Assembly: GCF_000720475.1 (NCBI RefSeq)
Contig: NZ_JOAP01000072.1
Span: 1-24,696, forward strand
Reading direction: 5' to 3'
From: Streptomyces aureocirculatus
Lineage (GTDB): Bacteria > Actinomycetota > Actinomycetes > Streptomycetales > Streptomycetaceae
Length of the DNA: 24,696 nucleotides
Within the stretch, counting starts at the first letter, position 1. Every line of letters starts with the position of its first letter. The notes under the pieces were generated by a model. The model saw only the letters and a program-made list of their open reading frames with translations, was not told where the DNA came from and made no database searches. Made by a program: the position numbers and the translations under genes. Of this stretch, positions 7,526 to 16,029 are shown in pieces.

Positions 7526-7726
7526 AACGCCTCCCGGGGGCCGGCCCAGGGCGTGAGCCGTGTCGCATGACGATGCCCACCAGCGTAGGAGCGGCTGCCC
7601 CGGCGCCGCGTCGGTGCGGCACCTGGGGAAGACCCTAGGGTGGGGGAGCAGTTGCCGCCGCGACCGCGGTGACCGGCGACGCGGGCGGTGTTGCCCGGTG
7701 CCGTGCGGTGCGCGAGTGTTCCTGCC

Positions 7727-10700
7727 ATGGAACGTGACCACGACCACGCCTCCCCCTCCCTCCCGCCCAGTCCCCACGACTCCGGGGTTTCCTTGCCGGG
7801 CGCGTTGCCCTTGTCGGCTGCGTTGCCCGCGACGCCCGCGACATCCGTGTCGGCTGCATCGCCCGCGTCGGCCGCGTCGCCCTTGTCGGCTGCGTTGCCC
7901 GCGTCGGCTGCATCGCCCGCGTCGGCTGTGTCACCCGTGTCACCCGCATCACCTGCGTCACCCGCGTCACCTGCGTCTCCCGTGCCCTCCGTGCTCGCGC
8001 CCTCCGCGTCCGCGCCCCCGCCTCGGCTGTCACGCCGTCAGCTACTCGTCGCCGCGGGCGCCGCCGGTGCCGTCGGGGCCGCCGGGGCGGTGACGGTGAC
8101 GGCGGGCGCACCGGCCGCCGCCGCGGCGGGGGAGCCCGCCGGGGTGTCGCTGTCCTTCACCGCGGCCACCAACGGCTCGGCGACCCTCTCGCCCGCCGGG
8201 GACCGCCTGATCGCCGAGGTGCAGCACGTCCTGTGGTCCACGGCGCGCAACGGCGGCACGGCGAAGCCGCTCACCGAGCCCGGTCTGGAACCCAACCGGC
8301 CGGTGTACGCGCCGGACGGCCGCCTCGTCGCGTTCTGCGCCTACAAGGGCGGCGGCTTCCACCTCTGGACCATGCGCCCGGACGGCTCCGACCTGCGGCA
8401 GCGCACCGAAGGACCCTGGGACGACCGCGGCCCCGCCTGGTCGCCCGACGGCACCCGCATCGCCTACGCCTCCGAACGCGGCGGCGACCCGGTGCAGGGC
8501 AGCCCGTACCGCATCCACGTCCTCGACCTGCGCACCGGCGCACAGACCCGGGTGACCGGGCTCCCCGGCCAGGAGGGACCCCACCAGGAAGGCCCCTGGG
8601 AGGACTTCGACCCCGCCTGGACCCCGGACGGGAAACGGATTCTGTTCGTCCGGGCGAAGGCGGTCACGGGACCCACCGGCCAGGCCCTGGAGGCCCGCAC
8701 CGTCGCCGCCGTACCCGCCGACGGCACGGGCCCGGTCGTGGTGGAACACACCGAGACCGAGAAGGCCCAGGTCATGACACCCGCCCCGGCCCCCGACGGC
8801 CGCCGTCTCGCCTATCTGCGCACCACACCTTCGCCCGCGGCGTCCTGCACACTCGTCGTCGACGGCAGGCGTGTCGACGTCGCCGGGGACATCGCGCCGG
8901 TGCCGCCGCGCTGGACGAAGGACGGCGAGCTGCTGCTCACGGTCGACGGCCGCTTCACCCTCGTACGCCCCGAGGACCCCGGCGCTGCCACCGAGCTGCC
9001 CTTCGACGGCGTGCTGACCGTGGACCGGCCGCGCTACCGGGTCAAGGAGTACGACCTCGGCCTCGCTGAGGGGCGAGTGCGGCCGGTGCGCGGCGTCCAC
9101 CTGCCCGCCCTGGCCCCGGACGGCAGCAGCATCGCCTTCGCCGCACTCAACACGCTGTGGCTCGCGGACACGTCCGGCGGCAAGGCACCGCGGCGGCTGC
9201 GCCGTGCGGAGCCCACCGGCTACCTCCTCGGGCCGAGCTGGGCCCGCGACGGCCGCTCCCTGGTCTACGCCGACGACCGGGACGGGCTGCTCGGCGTCTA
9301 CCGGCGCGACCTCGCCACCGGCAAGGAGACCGCGCTCGCGACGGGCGGCCGCGTGCACCCGGCCCTGTCGCCCGACGGGCGGCGGCTCGCCTGCCTGGAC
9401 ATGACGGGGCGGCTCGTCGTACGGGACCTGGCGGCGGGCACCGAACGCGTACTCGCTGAGCCGCTGGGCGGCGGCGGACTGCCCGGACGGCCGAGCTGGT
9501 CGCCCGACGGCAGCCGTATCGCCCTGTGCGACCGCAACCGCCTGAACCTGCGCTTCCGCGAGGGCTACAACCTCGTCCGCGTCGTCGACGCCACGACCGG
9601 CGCCGCCAAGCTGCACGCCGTCGGGCCGCACACCTCCCTCGCCGACCGCTACGACTCCGGGCCCGTCTGGTCGCCGGACGGCCGCTGGATGGCGGTGATC
9701 GTCGAGTCCGCGCTGTGCCTGCTGCCCGTCACGCCCGACGGCACCCCGCGCGGCGAACTGCGCACCCTCACCACGGAACCGGCCGACCACCCCACCTGGT
9801 CCGGCGACTCCAGGACGCTCCTGTACCTGTCGGGTGCCCGCCTTCGCCTCATCGGCGTCGACGGCGGCTCGCCCCGCACCGTACGCGTCCCCCTCGACCA
9901 GCGCAGGCCAGCGCCCGCCGACACGGTGGTGCACGCGGGACGGCTGTGGGACGGCACCGGGGACACGGTCAGGGAGGACGTCGACATCGTCGTACGCGGC
10001 GGCCGCATCGCCGCCGTCGCACCGCACCGCGCCTCCCGCACCGCCCGCAGGAGCAGCCGCAGGCACATCGACGCCTCCGGCGGCACGGTCCTGCCAGGAC
10101 TGTGGGACACCCACACCCACCCCTGGCAGAGCACCTACGGCGGCCGCCAGACCGCCGGTCAGCTCACGTACGGGATCACCACCGCCGTCTCCCTGGGCGG
10201 CTTCGCCTACGAACAGGCCCGCGTCCGGGAGGCCGTCGCCACCGGACAGCTCGCCGGGCCCCGCCTGCTGACCACCGGCGAGCTCCTCGACGGCGGCCGC
10301 GTCGCGTACAGCATGGGACGCGCGCACCGCACCCGCGCGGGGCTGCGCCGCTCACTGGAGCGGGCCGAGCGGCTCGACTGGGACTTCGTCAAGACGTATG
10401 TACGGGCGCCGGGCTGGGTGATGGAGGAAGCGGCCAGGTTCGCCCACGAGCGCCTAGGCGTGCGCTCGGGCAGCCACTTCCTGTCGCCCGGCATCCAGTC
10501 GGGACAGGACCTGACGTCCCATCTGCAAGCCACCCAGCGCGCCGAGTCCGGGCACGCCACCACCGCGACCGGGCGTTCCTACGACGACGTCCTTGAGATC
10601 TACAGCGCGCGGGGAGCGCGGTTCGCGATGATCGCCACGCCGTTCACGTCCGCGCCGCTCCTCGGCGCCGACCCGGCACTCGCCGACGACCCCCGGGTCA

Positions 10701-11218
10701 CGGCCGTGATGCCGCCGTGGGACGCCGCACAGGTCCGCAAGGGGGCGGGGGAGCCGCCGACCACGGACCAACTCGCCACCCTGCGCAGGGAGACCGATGT
10801 CTACCGGCGCATCCTCGCCGCGGGCGGCCTCGTCGCGCTCGGCACCGACCAGCCGCTCGTGCCGGTCGGCCTGTCCCTGCACCTCGGCCTGCGCGCCCTG
10901 CACCGCGGCGGCCTCTCCCCGGTCGAGGCGCTGCGCACCGTGACCGTGTTGCCCGCGCGGCTCTTCGGTGTCGCGGACGACCTGGGCACCGTGGAGCGCG
11001 GCAGGATCGCCGACCTCACGGTGGTGGACGGCGACCCGTTCACCGACTTCAGCACGCTGGTGCGGACGGTGTCGGTACTGCGCGGCGGCGTCCCCTACGA
11101 CACCGACGACCTCGTGTCGGCGTTCCCGGAGCCGACGCGTCACGAGCGCGAGGGCGGCGACTGGCTGGAGGTGGGGCACCTGATGCGGCGGGGCGGGTGC
11201 TGCGACCCGGGGGTGTAG
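7727..11218 (+). CDS. Tat-exported beta-propeller/amidohydrolase fusion protein
   Basis: The 1163-residue product has a late Tat signal, LSRRQLLVAAGAAG, with the twin arginines at residues 103-104. About 100 residues of Ala/Ser/Pro-rich repeats precede it. Residues ~140-740 are a WD40-like PD40/TolB-type propeller with repeated WSPDG- and APDG-type blades (for example WSPDGTRIAYASERGG and LSPDGRRLACLD). Residues ~745-1130 form a metal-dependent amidohydrolase: DTHTHPW with His796 and His798, Lys889 in FVKTY as a possible carbamylated lysine, SGSHFL and TSHLQ histidines, and Asp1041 in LGTDQP. All metal positions of the superfamily appear present, so it should be active outside the membrane; the substrate may be a peptide-like or cyclic amide. 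The ATG at 7727 has a weak ribosome site, GTG at 7688 is in frame, and a true start nearer the Tat motif is possible. A possible -10 (TAGGGT) lies at 7636-7641. Confidence 0.88.
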   Translation: MERDHDHASPSLPPSPHDSGVSLPGALPLSAALPATPATSVSAASPASAASPLSAALPASAASPASAVSPVSPASPASPASPASPVPSVLAPSASAPPPRLSRRQLLVAAGAAGAVGAAGAVTVTAGAPAAAAAGEPAGVSLSFTAATNGSATLSPAGDRLIAEVQHVLWSTARNGGTAKPLTEPGLEPNRPVYAPDGRLVAFCAYKGGGFHLWTMRPDGSDLRQRTEGPWDDRGPAWSPDGTRIAYASERGGDPVQGSPYRIHVLDLRTGAQTRVTGLPGQEGPHQEGPWEDFDPAWTPDGKRILFVRAKAVTGPTGQALEARTVAAVPADGTGPVVVEHTETEKAQVMTPAPAPDGRRLAYLRTTPSPAASCTLVVDGRRVDVAGDIAPVPPRWTKDGELLLTVDGRFTLVRPEDPGAATELPFDGVLTVDRPRYRVKEYDLGLAEGRVRPVRGVHLPALAPDGSSIAFAALNTLWLADTSGGKAPRRLRRAEPTGYLLGPSWARDGRSLVYADDRDGLLGVYRRDLATGKETALATGGRVHPALSPDGRRLACLDMTGRLVVRDLAAGTERVLAEPLGGGGLPGRPSWSPDGSRIALCDRNRLNLRFREGYNLVRVVDATTGAAKLHAVGPHTSLADRYDSGPVWSPDGRWMAVIVESALCLLPVTPDGTPRGELRTLTTEPADHPTWSGDSRTLLYLSGARLRLIGVDGGSPRTVRVPLDQRRPAPADTVVHAGRLWDGTGDTVREDVDIVVRGGRIAAVAPHRASRTARRSSRRHIDASGGTVLPGLWDTHTHPWQSTYGGRQTAGQLTYGITTAVSLGGFAYEQARVREAVATGQLAGPRLLTTGELLDGGRVAYSMGRAHRTRAGLRRSLERAERLDWDFVKTYVRAPGWVMEEAARFAHERLGVRSGSHFLSPGIQSGQDLTSHLQATQRAESGHATTATGRSYDDVLEIYSARGARFAMIATPFTSAPLLGADPALADDPRVTAVMPPWDAAQVRKGAGEPPTTDQLATLRRETDVYRRILAAGGLVALGTDQPLVPVGLSLHLGLRALHRGGLSPVEALRTVTVLPARLFGVADDLGTVERGRIADLTVVDGDPFTDFSTLVRTVSVLRGGVPYDTDDLVSAFPEPTRHEREGGDWLEVGHLMRRGGCCDPGV
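7807..7990. repeat. Degenerate in-frame tandem repeat encoding Ala/Ser/Pro
   Basis: This block before the Tat signal is built from variants of GCGTCGGCTGCGTCGCCC and later of CCCGCGTCACCTGCG. A 25-bp segment at 7807-7831 recurs exactly at 7879-7903, a period of 72 bp or 24 codons. Downstream the unit shortens to 6-9 bp (Ser-Pro-Ala). It stays in frame throughout, consistent with slippage in coding DNA. Confidence 0.75.
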
Positions 11219-11314
11219 GCGGCGACCGGCAGCCCGATACCGGCACGGAACCCTCGACCGGCACTTCGCCCCCCGGAGAACCGGACGTCACCACGATCGC
11301 GTGTAATGGGCGAC

Positions 11315-11346
11315 ACATCAGCACATCAGTACATCGGCACATCAAA
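11315..11346. repeat. Four 8-bp direct repeats upstream of the subtilase gene
   Basis: ACATCAGC, ACATCAGT, ACATCGGC and ACATCAAA stand head to tail with an exact 8-bp period, ending 15 bp before the chosen GTG start. The block is much richer in A and T than its surroundings. Position and regular phasing suggest a regulator-binding array or an element in the 5' UTR; neither is shown. Confidence 0.6.
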
Positions 11347-11361
11347 AGACAGGCATATCGG

Positions 11362-14300
11362 GTGGCAGTCATATCGAGGGTGGGGGCGGCGGCAGTGGCC
11401 GCCGTGGTGTCCGGCGCACTGGTCGCGGGGGTGGCCGCGGCCGACTCCGGGACCGGGCCGGGCCGGACCACGGGCAAGAAGTCGGGCACGAGCACGGGTG
11501 CCGGCGCCAAGGCGGGGACCGAGGACGGCAGGACGGCGACCGTCACCCTGATCACCGGTGACCGGGTGGTCGTCGGCGCGGGGAACAGGAAGGTTGACGG
11601 CAAGAAAGCTGACGGCAAGAGGGCTGACGGGAAGAAGGCGGCGTACACGGAGGTTGTCCGGCTGGTCCGCGGCGCAGGGCGTGAGCAGGTGGCGATCTCG
11701 GTGCGGCGCGAGGCCGGGCACGTGTTCGTCGTGCCGCAGGACGCGCAGGAGCTGATCGCCGCCGGCAGGCTCGACCGGCGGCTCTTCGACGTCACGCGGC
11801 TCGTCGAGGACAAGTACGACGACGCGCACCGCACGTCGCTGCCGCTGATCGTCGGCTACCGCCCCGGGCGAGTGAACGCCCGCACGGCGGGCGGACCCTT
11901 CAGGGGCCTGGCCCACGACCGCCGCGCGCTTCCCGCGGTGGGCGGCGAGGCGTTCCGTACACCGAAGTCGCAGGCGTCCGGCCTCTGGTCGGCGCTCACC
12001 GGCGGCACGGGTGCGACGGACACGAAGGACGCCACGGACACGAAGGACGCCACGGGCGCGAAGGACGCCACGGGCGACAGGGGCGTGCGGGACAGCCGCG
12101 CGAACGCCCGTACCACCGCCGTACCGGCCGTCTCACACGTCTGGCTGGACGCCAAGGTCCGCCCCACCCTCGACAAGAGCGTCCCGCAGATCGGCGCCCC
12201 CACCATGTGGCGAGCCGGTTACACCGGCAAGGGCGTGAAGGTCGCCGTCCTGGACACCGGGGTCGACCAGACGCATCCCGACCTCAAGGGCGTCGAGGTC
12301 CTGGAGAAGAACTTCACCGACGCGCCCGACGCCAAGGACCGCATGGGCCACGGCACGCACGTCGCCTCGACGGTCGCGGGCACCGGCGCGAGGTCCGGCG
12401 GCAAGTACAAGGGCGTGGCGCCCGGCGCGCGGATCCTGGACGGCAAGGTCATCTCCGAGGAGGAGGGCGGCGGCACCGACTCCAGCATCGCCGCCGGCAT
12501 GCAGTGGGCCGTCGACAACGACGCCAAGATCGTCAACATGAGCCTCGGCAGCCTGGACACCCCGGGCACTGAGCCACTGGAGGAGGCCGTCACCCGGCTC
12601 TCCGACAAGGCGCTCTTCGTCGTCGCGGCGGGCAACGACGGTCCCGAACCGGGCACCTTGAACGCTCCCGGCAGCGCCCCCGAGGCCCTCACCGTCGGTT
12701 CGGTCGACAAGAACGACGACATCGCGTGGGATTCCAGCCGCGGTCCGAACGCGGACGGGGTGACCAAGCCGGACCTCACCGCGCCCGGTGTCGACATCAC
12801 CGCCGCGGCCTCCTCGCAGGTCCCCGGCCAGGGCGAGACCGACGGCTATGTCTCCCTGTCGGGCACGTCGATGGCGACCCCGCACGTGGCCGGATCCGCC
12901 GCCATGCTCCTCCAGGAGCACCCCAAGTGGACCGGCGCGCAGCTCAAGGCCGTGCTGACCGGTTCGGCCAAGCCCCATCCGAAGCTCACGGCGCACCAGC
13001 AGGGGGCGGGCCGCGTCGACCTGACGCGCGCCGTCTCCGCGTCCGTCGTCTCCTCGCCCGGCTCGCTCTCCTTCGGGACGCAGCCCTGGCCGCACACCGA
13101 CGACAAGCCGGTCACCAAGACCCTCACGTACCGCAACTACGGCACCGAGCCCGTCACGCTCGCCCTGTCGGCCACCGCCGTGGACCCGAAGGGCCGACCG
13201 GGCCCGGCAGGCATGTTCACCGTCAAGTCCCGCAAGCTCACCGTCCCGGCGGGCGGCACCGCCAAGACCACGGTCACGGTGAACACCAAGCTCGGCACCG
13301 CCGACGGCGGCTACGGCGGCACCGTGCTGGCCTCGGGTGACGGCCAGTCCGTGCACACCGGGCTCATCGTGGACCGCGAGATCGAGTCGTACGACGTCAC
13401 GCTGAAGCACCTCGACATCAACGGCGCGAACTCGACCCACTACGTCACCACGCTCACCGACCGCGCGACGCAGAAGAAGTTCACGGTCCCGTTCCGTACC
13501 GGCCCGGCCACCGTGCGCATCCCCAAGGGCACCTACGTCCTGGAGAGTTCCGTCTACGGGCCGACCACGAGCTTCGCCGCCTTCGTCCAGCCGAAGCTGA
13601 AGGTGGGCGCCGACCGGGCGATCACCCTGGACACCCGCAAGGCCAAGCCGGTCACCGTCACCGCCCCTGACCGCGGCGCGCGCCTCACGACGTCGAACAT
13701 CGGCTACGAGGACCAGACCGCCGGGATCGCGGCCAACTGGAGCCTCAGCGGCGGAACCGTCATCCGCACCGCCGGGCTCGGTACCGCCTCTTCCGCCTCT
13801 TCCACCTTTCACGCCCAGTACATCGGCGTCTTCCAGGCCCCGGGGGCGGCGGGCAGGAAGACCGACTACCGGTTGGCCTTCGGCCGCACCGGCAACTGGT
13901 TCCCCGGCCTCGAGCGCGCCGTCACCAAGGCGGAGGTCGCCGAGGTGAAATTCGGTCTCGGCGCCTCCGTCACCGGCAGGAAGGGCACGCTCTCCGCCAC
14001 ACCCTCCGACGTGAACGGCAACGGACCGGCCCTGGCCCCGACGAGCGAGCTGAAGCTTCCGGCCGCCGGCACCAGCTACCTCAACACCAAGGATCTGCGC
14101 TGGTCCTGGTCCATGGCACAGCTCGACGACGCGGGCGAGTCGGCCGTCAGCCACGGCAAGGACCCGGTCGCGTACAAGGCGGGCAAGCGCTACACGCTGA
14201 AGTTCAACACCGGTGTGGTGGGCCCCGACCTCAAGGCAGCGGAGGGTCAGGGCGCCCGGCGCGCGGGCAACTCCATGGACGCGTACGTCAGGCTGTTCAA

Positions 14301-14868
14301 CGACGGGGCCGGGCACGCGGGCGACTCCGCGACGACCGGCGGCTTCACACGCCTTGAGTCCGGCGGCCGTACCCTCGCCGAGGGCGGGCCGGGCGCGATC
14401 TTCGCCGACCTGCCGTCCGCTTCGGCTCGCTACCGGCTGACCACACAGGCCACACGCGCCGCCAAGAACACCTCCACCAGTACGAAGGTGGGCGTGGCCT
14501 GGACGTTCACCTCGGCGAAGACACCCGACGGGGAGCCCACCGAGCTGCCCCTTTCGACGGTCCGCCTCGCGCCGGAACTGGCGCTGAACGGGACGGCCCC
14601 GGCGGGCGGCACCCTGACTGTGCCGCTGAAGGTGGCCGGCGCCGCGGCCGCGGACGGCAGGATCGCCACGCTGACCGTCAAGGTCTCCTACGACGGCGGC
14701 AGGACGTGGAAGGCGGCCACCGTCACGACGGACGCGAAGGGTGCGCGCTCGGCGAGCGTACGGCACCCGGCGACGGCCAAGGCCGTGTCGTACCGCGTGT
14801 ATCTGAAGGACACGTCCGGCAACACGATGACCGAGACGATCACCAACGCCTACCGGCTCGCCCCGTGA
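11362..14868 (+). CDS. Secreted subtilisin-like serine protease (peptidase S8), multidomain
   Basis: The 1168-residue product starts at a GTG that directly precedes a signal peptide (VGAAAVAAVVSGALVAGVAAA); the ribosome site is weak. The propeptide opens with TATVTLITGDRVVVG, typical of large streptomycete S8 proteases. The catalytic domain has Asp298 in VAVLDTGVDQTHPDL, His330 in GHGTHVAS, the oxyanion Asn425 in AAGNDGP, and Ser503 in SLSGTSMATPHVAG. The triad is complete, so the enzyme should be active outside the cell. The ~600 residues after it are beta-rich, fibronectin-like modules (for example LTYRNYGTEPVTLALSATA). The propeptide has two low-complexity inserts: KVDGKKADGKRADGKKA, and three ATDTKD-type repeats. 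The gene follows the amidohydrolase by 143 bp and carries its own upstream repeats, so it is probably transcribed separately. Confidence 0.94.
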   Translation: MAVISRVGAAAVAAVVSGALVAGVAAADSGTGPGRTTGKKSGTSTGAGAKAGTEDGRTATVTLITGDRVVVGAGNRKVDGKKADGKRADGKKAAYTEVVRLVRGAGREQVAISVRREAGHVFVVPQDAQELIAAGRLDRRLFDVTRLVEDKYDDAHRTSLPLIVGYRPGRVNARTAGGPFRGLAHDRRALPAVGGEAFRTPKSQASGLWSALTGGTGATDTKDATDTKDATGAKDATGDRGVRDSRANARTTAVPAVSHVWLDAKVRPTLDKSVPQIGAPTMWRAGYTGKGVKVAVLDTGVDQTHPDLKGVEVLEKNFTDAPDAKDRMGHGTHVASTVAGTGARSGGKYKGVAPGARILDGKVISEEEGGGTDSSIAAGMQWAVDNDAKIVNMSLGSLDTPGTEPLEEAVTRLSDKALFVVAAGNDGPEPGTLNAPGSAPEALTVGSVDKNDDIAWDSSRGPNADGVTKPDLTAPGVDITAAASSQVPGQGETDGYVSLSGTSMATPHVAGSAAMLLQEHPKWTGAQLKAVLTGSAKPHPKLTAHQQGAGRVDLTRAVSASVVSSPGSLSFGTQPWPHTDDKPVTKTLTYRNYGTEPVTLALSATAVDPKGRPGPAGMFTVKSRKLTVPAGGTAKTTVTVNTKLGTADGGYGGTVLASGDGQSVHTGLIVDREIESYDVTLKHLDINGANSTHYVTTLTDRATQKKFTVPFRTGPATVRIPKGTYVLESSVYGPTTSFAAFVQPKLKVGADRAITLDTRKAKPVTVTAPDRGARLTTSNIGYEDQTAGIAANWSLSGGTVIRTAGLGTASSASSTFHAQYIGVFQAPGAAGRKTDYRLAFGRTGNWFPGLERAVTKAEVAEVKFGLGASVTGRKGTLSATPSDVNGNGPALAPTSELKLPAAGTSYLNTKDLRWSWSMAQLDDAGESAVSHGKDPVAYKAGKRYTLKFNTGVVGPDLKAAEGQGARRAGNSMDAYVRLFNDGAGHAGDSATTGGFTRLESGGRTLAEGGPGAIFADLPSASARYRLTTQATRAAKNTSTSTKVGVAWTFTSAKTPDGEPTELPLSTVRLAPELALNGTAPAGGTLTVPLKVAGAAAADGRIATLTVKVSYDGGRTWKAATVTTDAKGARSASVRHPATAKAVSYRVYLKDTSGNTMTETITNAYRLAP
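12013..12076. repeat. 18-bp in-frame repeats in the subtilase propeptide
   Basis: Three consecutive 18-bp units of the form GCSACGGRCRCGAAGGAC, plus a partial fourth, encode Ala-Thr-Asp-Thr-Lys-Asp variants. They fall between the propeptide and the catalytic domain, where length variation should be tolerated. Confidence 0.7.
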
Positions 14869-14900
14869 CGGGCGTGCGGGACGAATCGGGCAGGTAAACG

Positions 14901-15122
14901 GTGAAGCCGGCCGAGGCGTTGACGGAACGGGCCGACGCGACGCGACGCGTCGAGCAGCTCCGGGCGCGCGTCCGGCTGCGCCACTCGGTCATCACGACGG
15001 CCGCCGACGCGGTGGCGGGACCGGGGGAGCGCGGCGGCCTTCCGGCTCACGCCTGGCGCGTGAAGAGCAACGCGGGGTGCGACTCCCCGGCAACAGCGCG
15101 GCTCAGCACCGCGTACAGGTGA
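14901..15122 (+). pseudogene. Decayed DIP1984-family gene with internal deletion
   Basis: A GTG start with a weak AGG site opens a 73-residue frame. Residues 1-23 (KPAEALTERADATRRVEQLR) match the N-terminus I know for DIP1984-family proteins. Residue ~25 onward (RLRHSVITTAADAVAG) matches a segment that normally lies about 85 residues further on, after a conserved RINRTN-containing middle. The two ends are joined in frame with the middle missing. The final 25 residues resemble nothing I recognise in the family, and the frame stops well short of a full C-terminus. Intact family members are ~150-residue, coiled-coil-like proteins of unknown function. The remnant starts 32 bp after the subtilase gene and ends at a strong terminator. 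The family call rests on memory of the consensus. Confidence 0.55.
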
Positions 15123-15124
15123 CA

Positions 15125-15162
15125 GTGCGGGTCGTGACCGCAGCGGCGGTCACGACCCGCAC
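15125..15162. terminator. Strong bidirectional terminator hairpin
   Basis: GTGCGGGTCGTGACCGC pairs perfectly with GCGGTCACGACCCGCAC, giving a 17-bp stem with an AGCG loop. It sits between the convergent DIP1984 remnant and the unknown minus-strand gene, so it can end both transcripts. Confidence 0.85.
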
Positions 15163-15212
15163 CCGCCACGAATCGGAGGCAGTCGGCACGCCTGCCCATC
15201 GCCCCTGCCGAC

Positions 15213-15767
15213 TCATCGCGTTCTCAGCCTGCGGCTTCCGGCTCGGTTCCTCGCGATGTTCCGAATCTTCTGTCCGCTGCCCGACTCGGCGAGCAGGGCG
15301 AGTACCGCCGGCGACGTCGACCCCTGGGCGAGGACGCGCTGCATCCAGTCCGTGACCTTCGCCAACTCGACCGGTGTCGGCACGTGACCGTCCTCGATGG
15401 CCAGATGGAACAGCCAGTCGTGGATACGACGGCGGATGAACTCGCGGTACGCCTCCGTTTTGAGCTGGTCGATCTCCGGCAGTAGTCCGGCCGACCACCG
15501 CCGGAACTCCTCAGGACCGGTCACCTTCATCGCGATCCTGTCCACGAGGTCGACCACCGCCGTCTTGGACACCATCTCCATGGGGTCCCGCAGGATGGTG
15601 GCCACGACCCTGCGGTCTCGGTCGCGGCTCGACGAGGAAGCGGTCGCCAGGACGACCCGTCGGTACGCGGCCGATCGCACGTGCTCGTCCGCGACGGCAT
15701 CGTCGACGTCCACGTCGAGAACACCGGCCCCCGCGAGCAACTCGGCCACATCGGAGTGCAACGTCAT
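15213..15767 (-). CDS. Uncharacterised protein, 184 residues
   Basis: I chose the ATG opening MTLHSDVAELL because GAAGGGATG precedes it; the frame stays open about 36 codons further upstream but looks non-coding there. The product is soluble and mostly helical, with no signal or membrane segment. Recognisable blocks are VSKTAVVDLVDRIAMK, EEFRRWSAGLLPEIDQL, FIRRRIHDWLFHLAI, VTDWMQRVLAQ, and a basic C-terminus (KIRNIARNRAGSRRLRTR) that could bind nucleic acid or another acidic partner. I recognise no family or catalytic motif and assign no function. It is convergent with the DIP1984 remnant across the strong terminator and divergent from a lipoprotein gene. Codon use looks as biased as in its neighbours, although local AT content is slightly higher. 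Confidence 0.75.
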   Translation of the reverse strand: MTLHSDVAELLAGAGVLDVDVDDAVADEHVRSAAYRRVVLATASSSSRDRDRRVVATILRDPMEMVSKTAVVDLVDRIAMKVTGPEEFRRWSAGLLPEIDQLKTEAYREFIRRRIHDWLFHLAIEDGHVPTPVELAKVTDWMQRVLAQGSTSPAVLALLAESGSGQKIRNIARNRAGSRRLRTR

Positions 15768-15865
15768 CGCTTCATCCCTTCGCGCAGGGCCGGACTCCAC
15801 ATCGCGGGCATCTTCCTCCGGTTCGCACGCCGATCCAAACGCAACTGCCCAGGCGCCCGAAGGGG

Positions 15866-15883
15866 ACCGCCCCAATGGGCGGT
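15866..15883. promoter_or_regulatory. Inverted repeat in a divergent promoter region
   Basis: ACCGCCC and GGGCGGT flank a CAAT loop, about 100 bp upstream of the unknown minus-strand gene and about 150 bp upstream of the lipoprotein gene. It is a plausible operator. The intergenic region also has an AT-rich stretch with two GTTAC copies (about 15963-15984) just before the lipoprotein, where its promoter may lie. Confidence 0.35.
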
Positions 15884-16029
15884 AGGGGCAGCGTCAGGGC
15901 TACGAGGGCATCGGCTGTGACGGAACGAAGACGTCGTGGGGGACCGCCTGTAACTCGGTGCGGGTTACACATAGTTACGAACATATGCACGGCACCCGTA
16001 CGCACGCCGCATTCCTTCTGGGGGCAACC

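Noticed and set aside
7807..7990. Short direct repeats considered as a CRISPR array
   Set aside because: Units are 6-25 bp, degenerate, in coding frame and lack unique spacers of constant length; no cas gene is present.
7635..8111. Repetitive minus-strand frame with RATQPTRA-type units, looking like a repeat protein
   Set aside because: It is the reverse complement of the Ala/Ser/Pro repeat that encodes the amidohydrolase N-terminus. No start context supports it.
8042..10327. 761-codon minus-strand frame opposite the amidohydrolase gene
   Set aside because: No ribosome site or recognisable domain; it is a GC-bias shadow of the propeller-coding strand.
10717..11361. Upstream in-frame extension of the subtilase gene into the amidohydrolase gene
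   Set aside because: It overlaps the amidohydrolase C-terminus in another frame and would bury the signal peptide. The start just before the signal is more sensible.
12133..14766. 877-codon minus-strand frame opposite the subtilase
   Set aside because: Composition is typical of an antisense shadow (Gly/Arg/Val-rich), and the subtilase catalytic motifs are on the plus strand.
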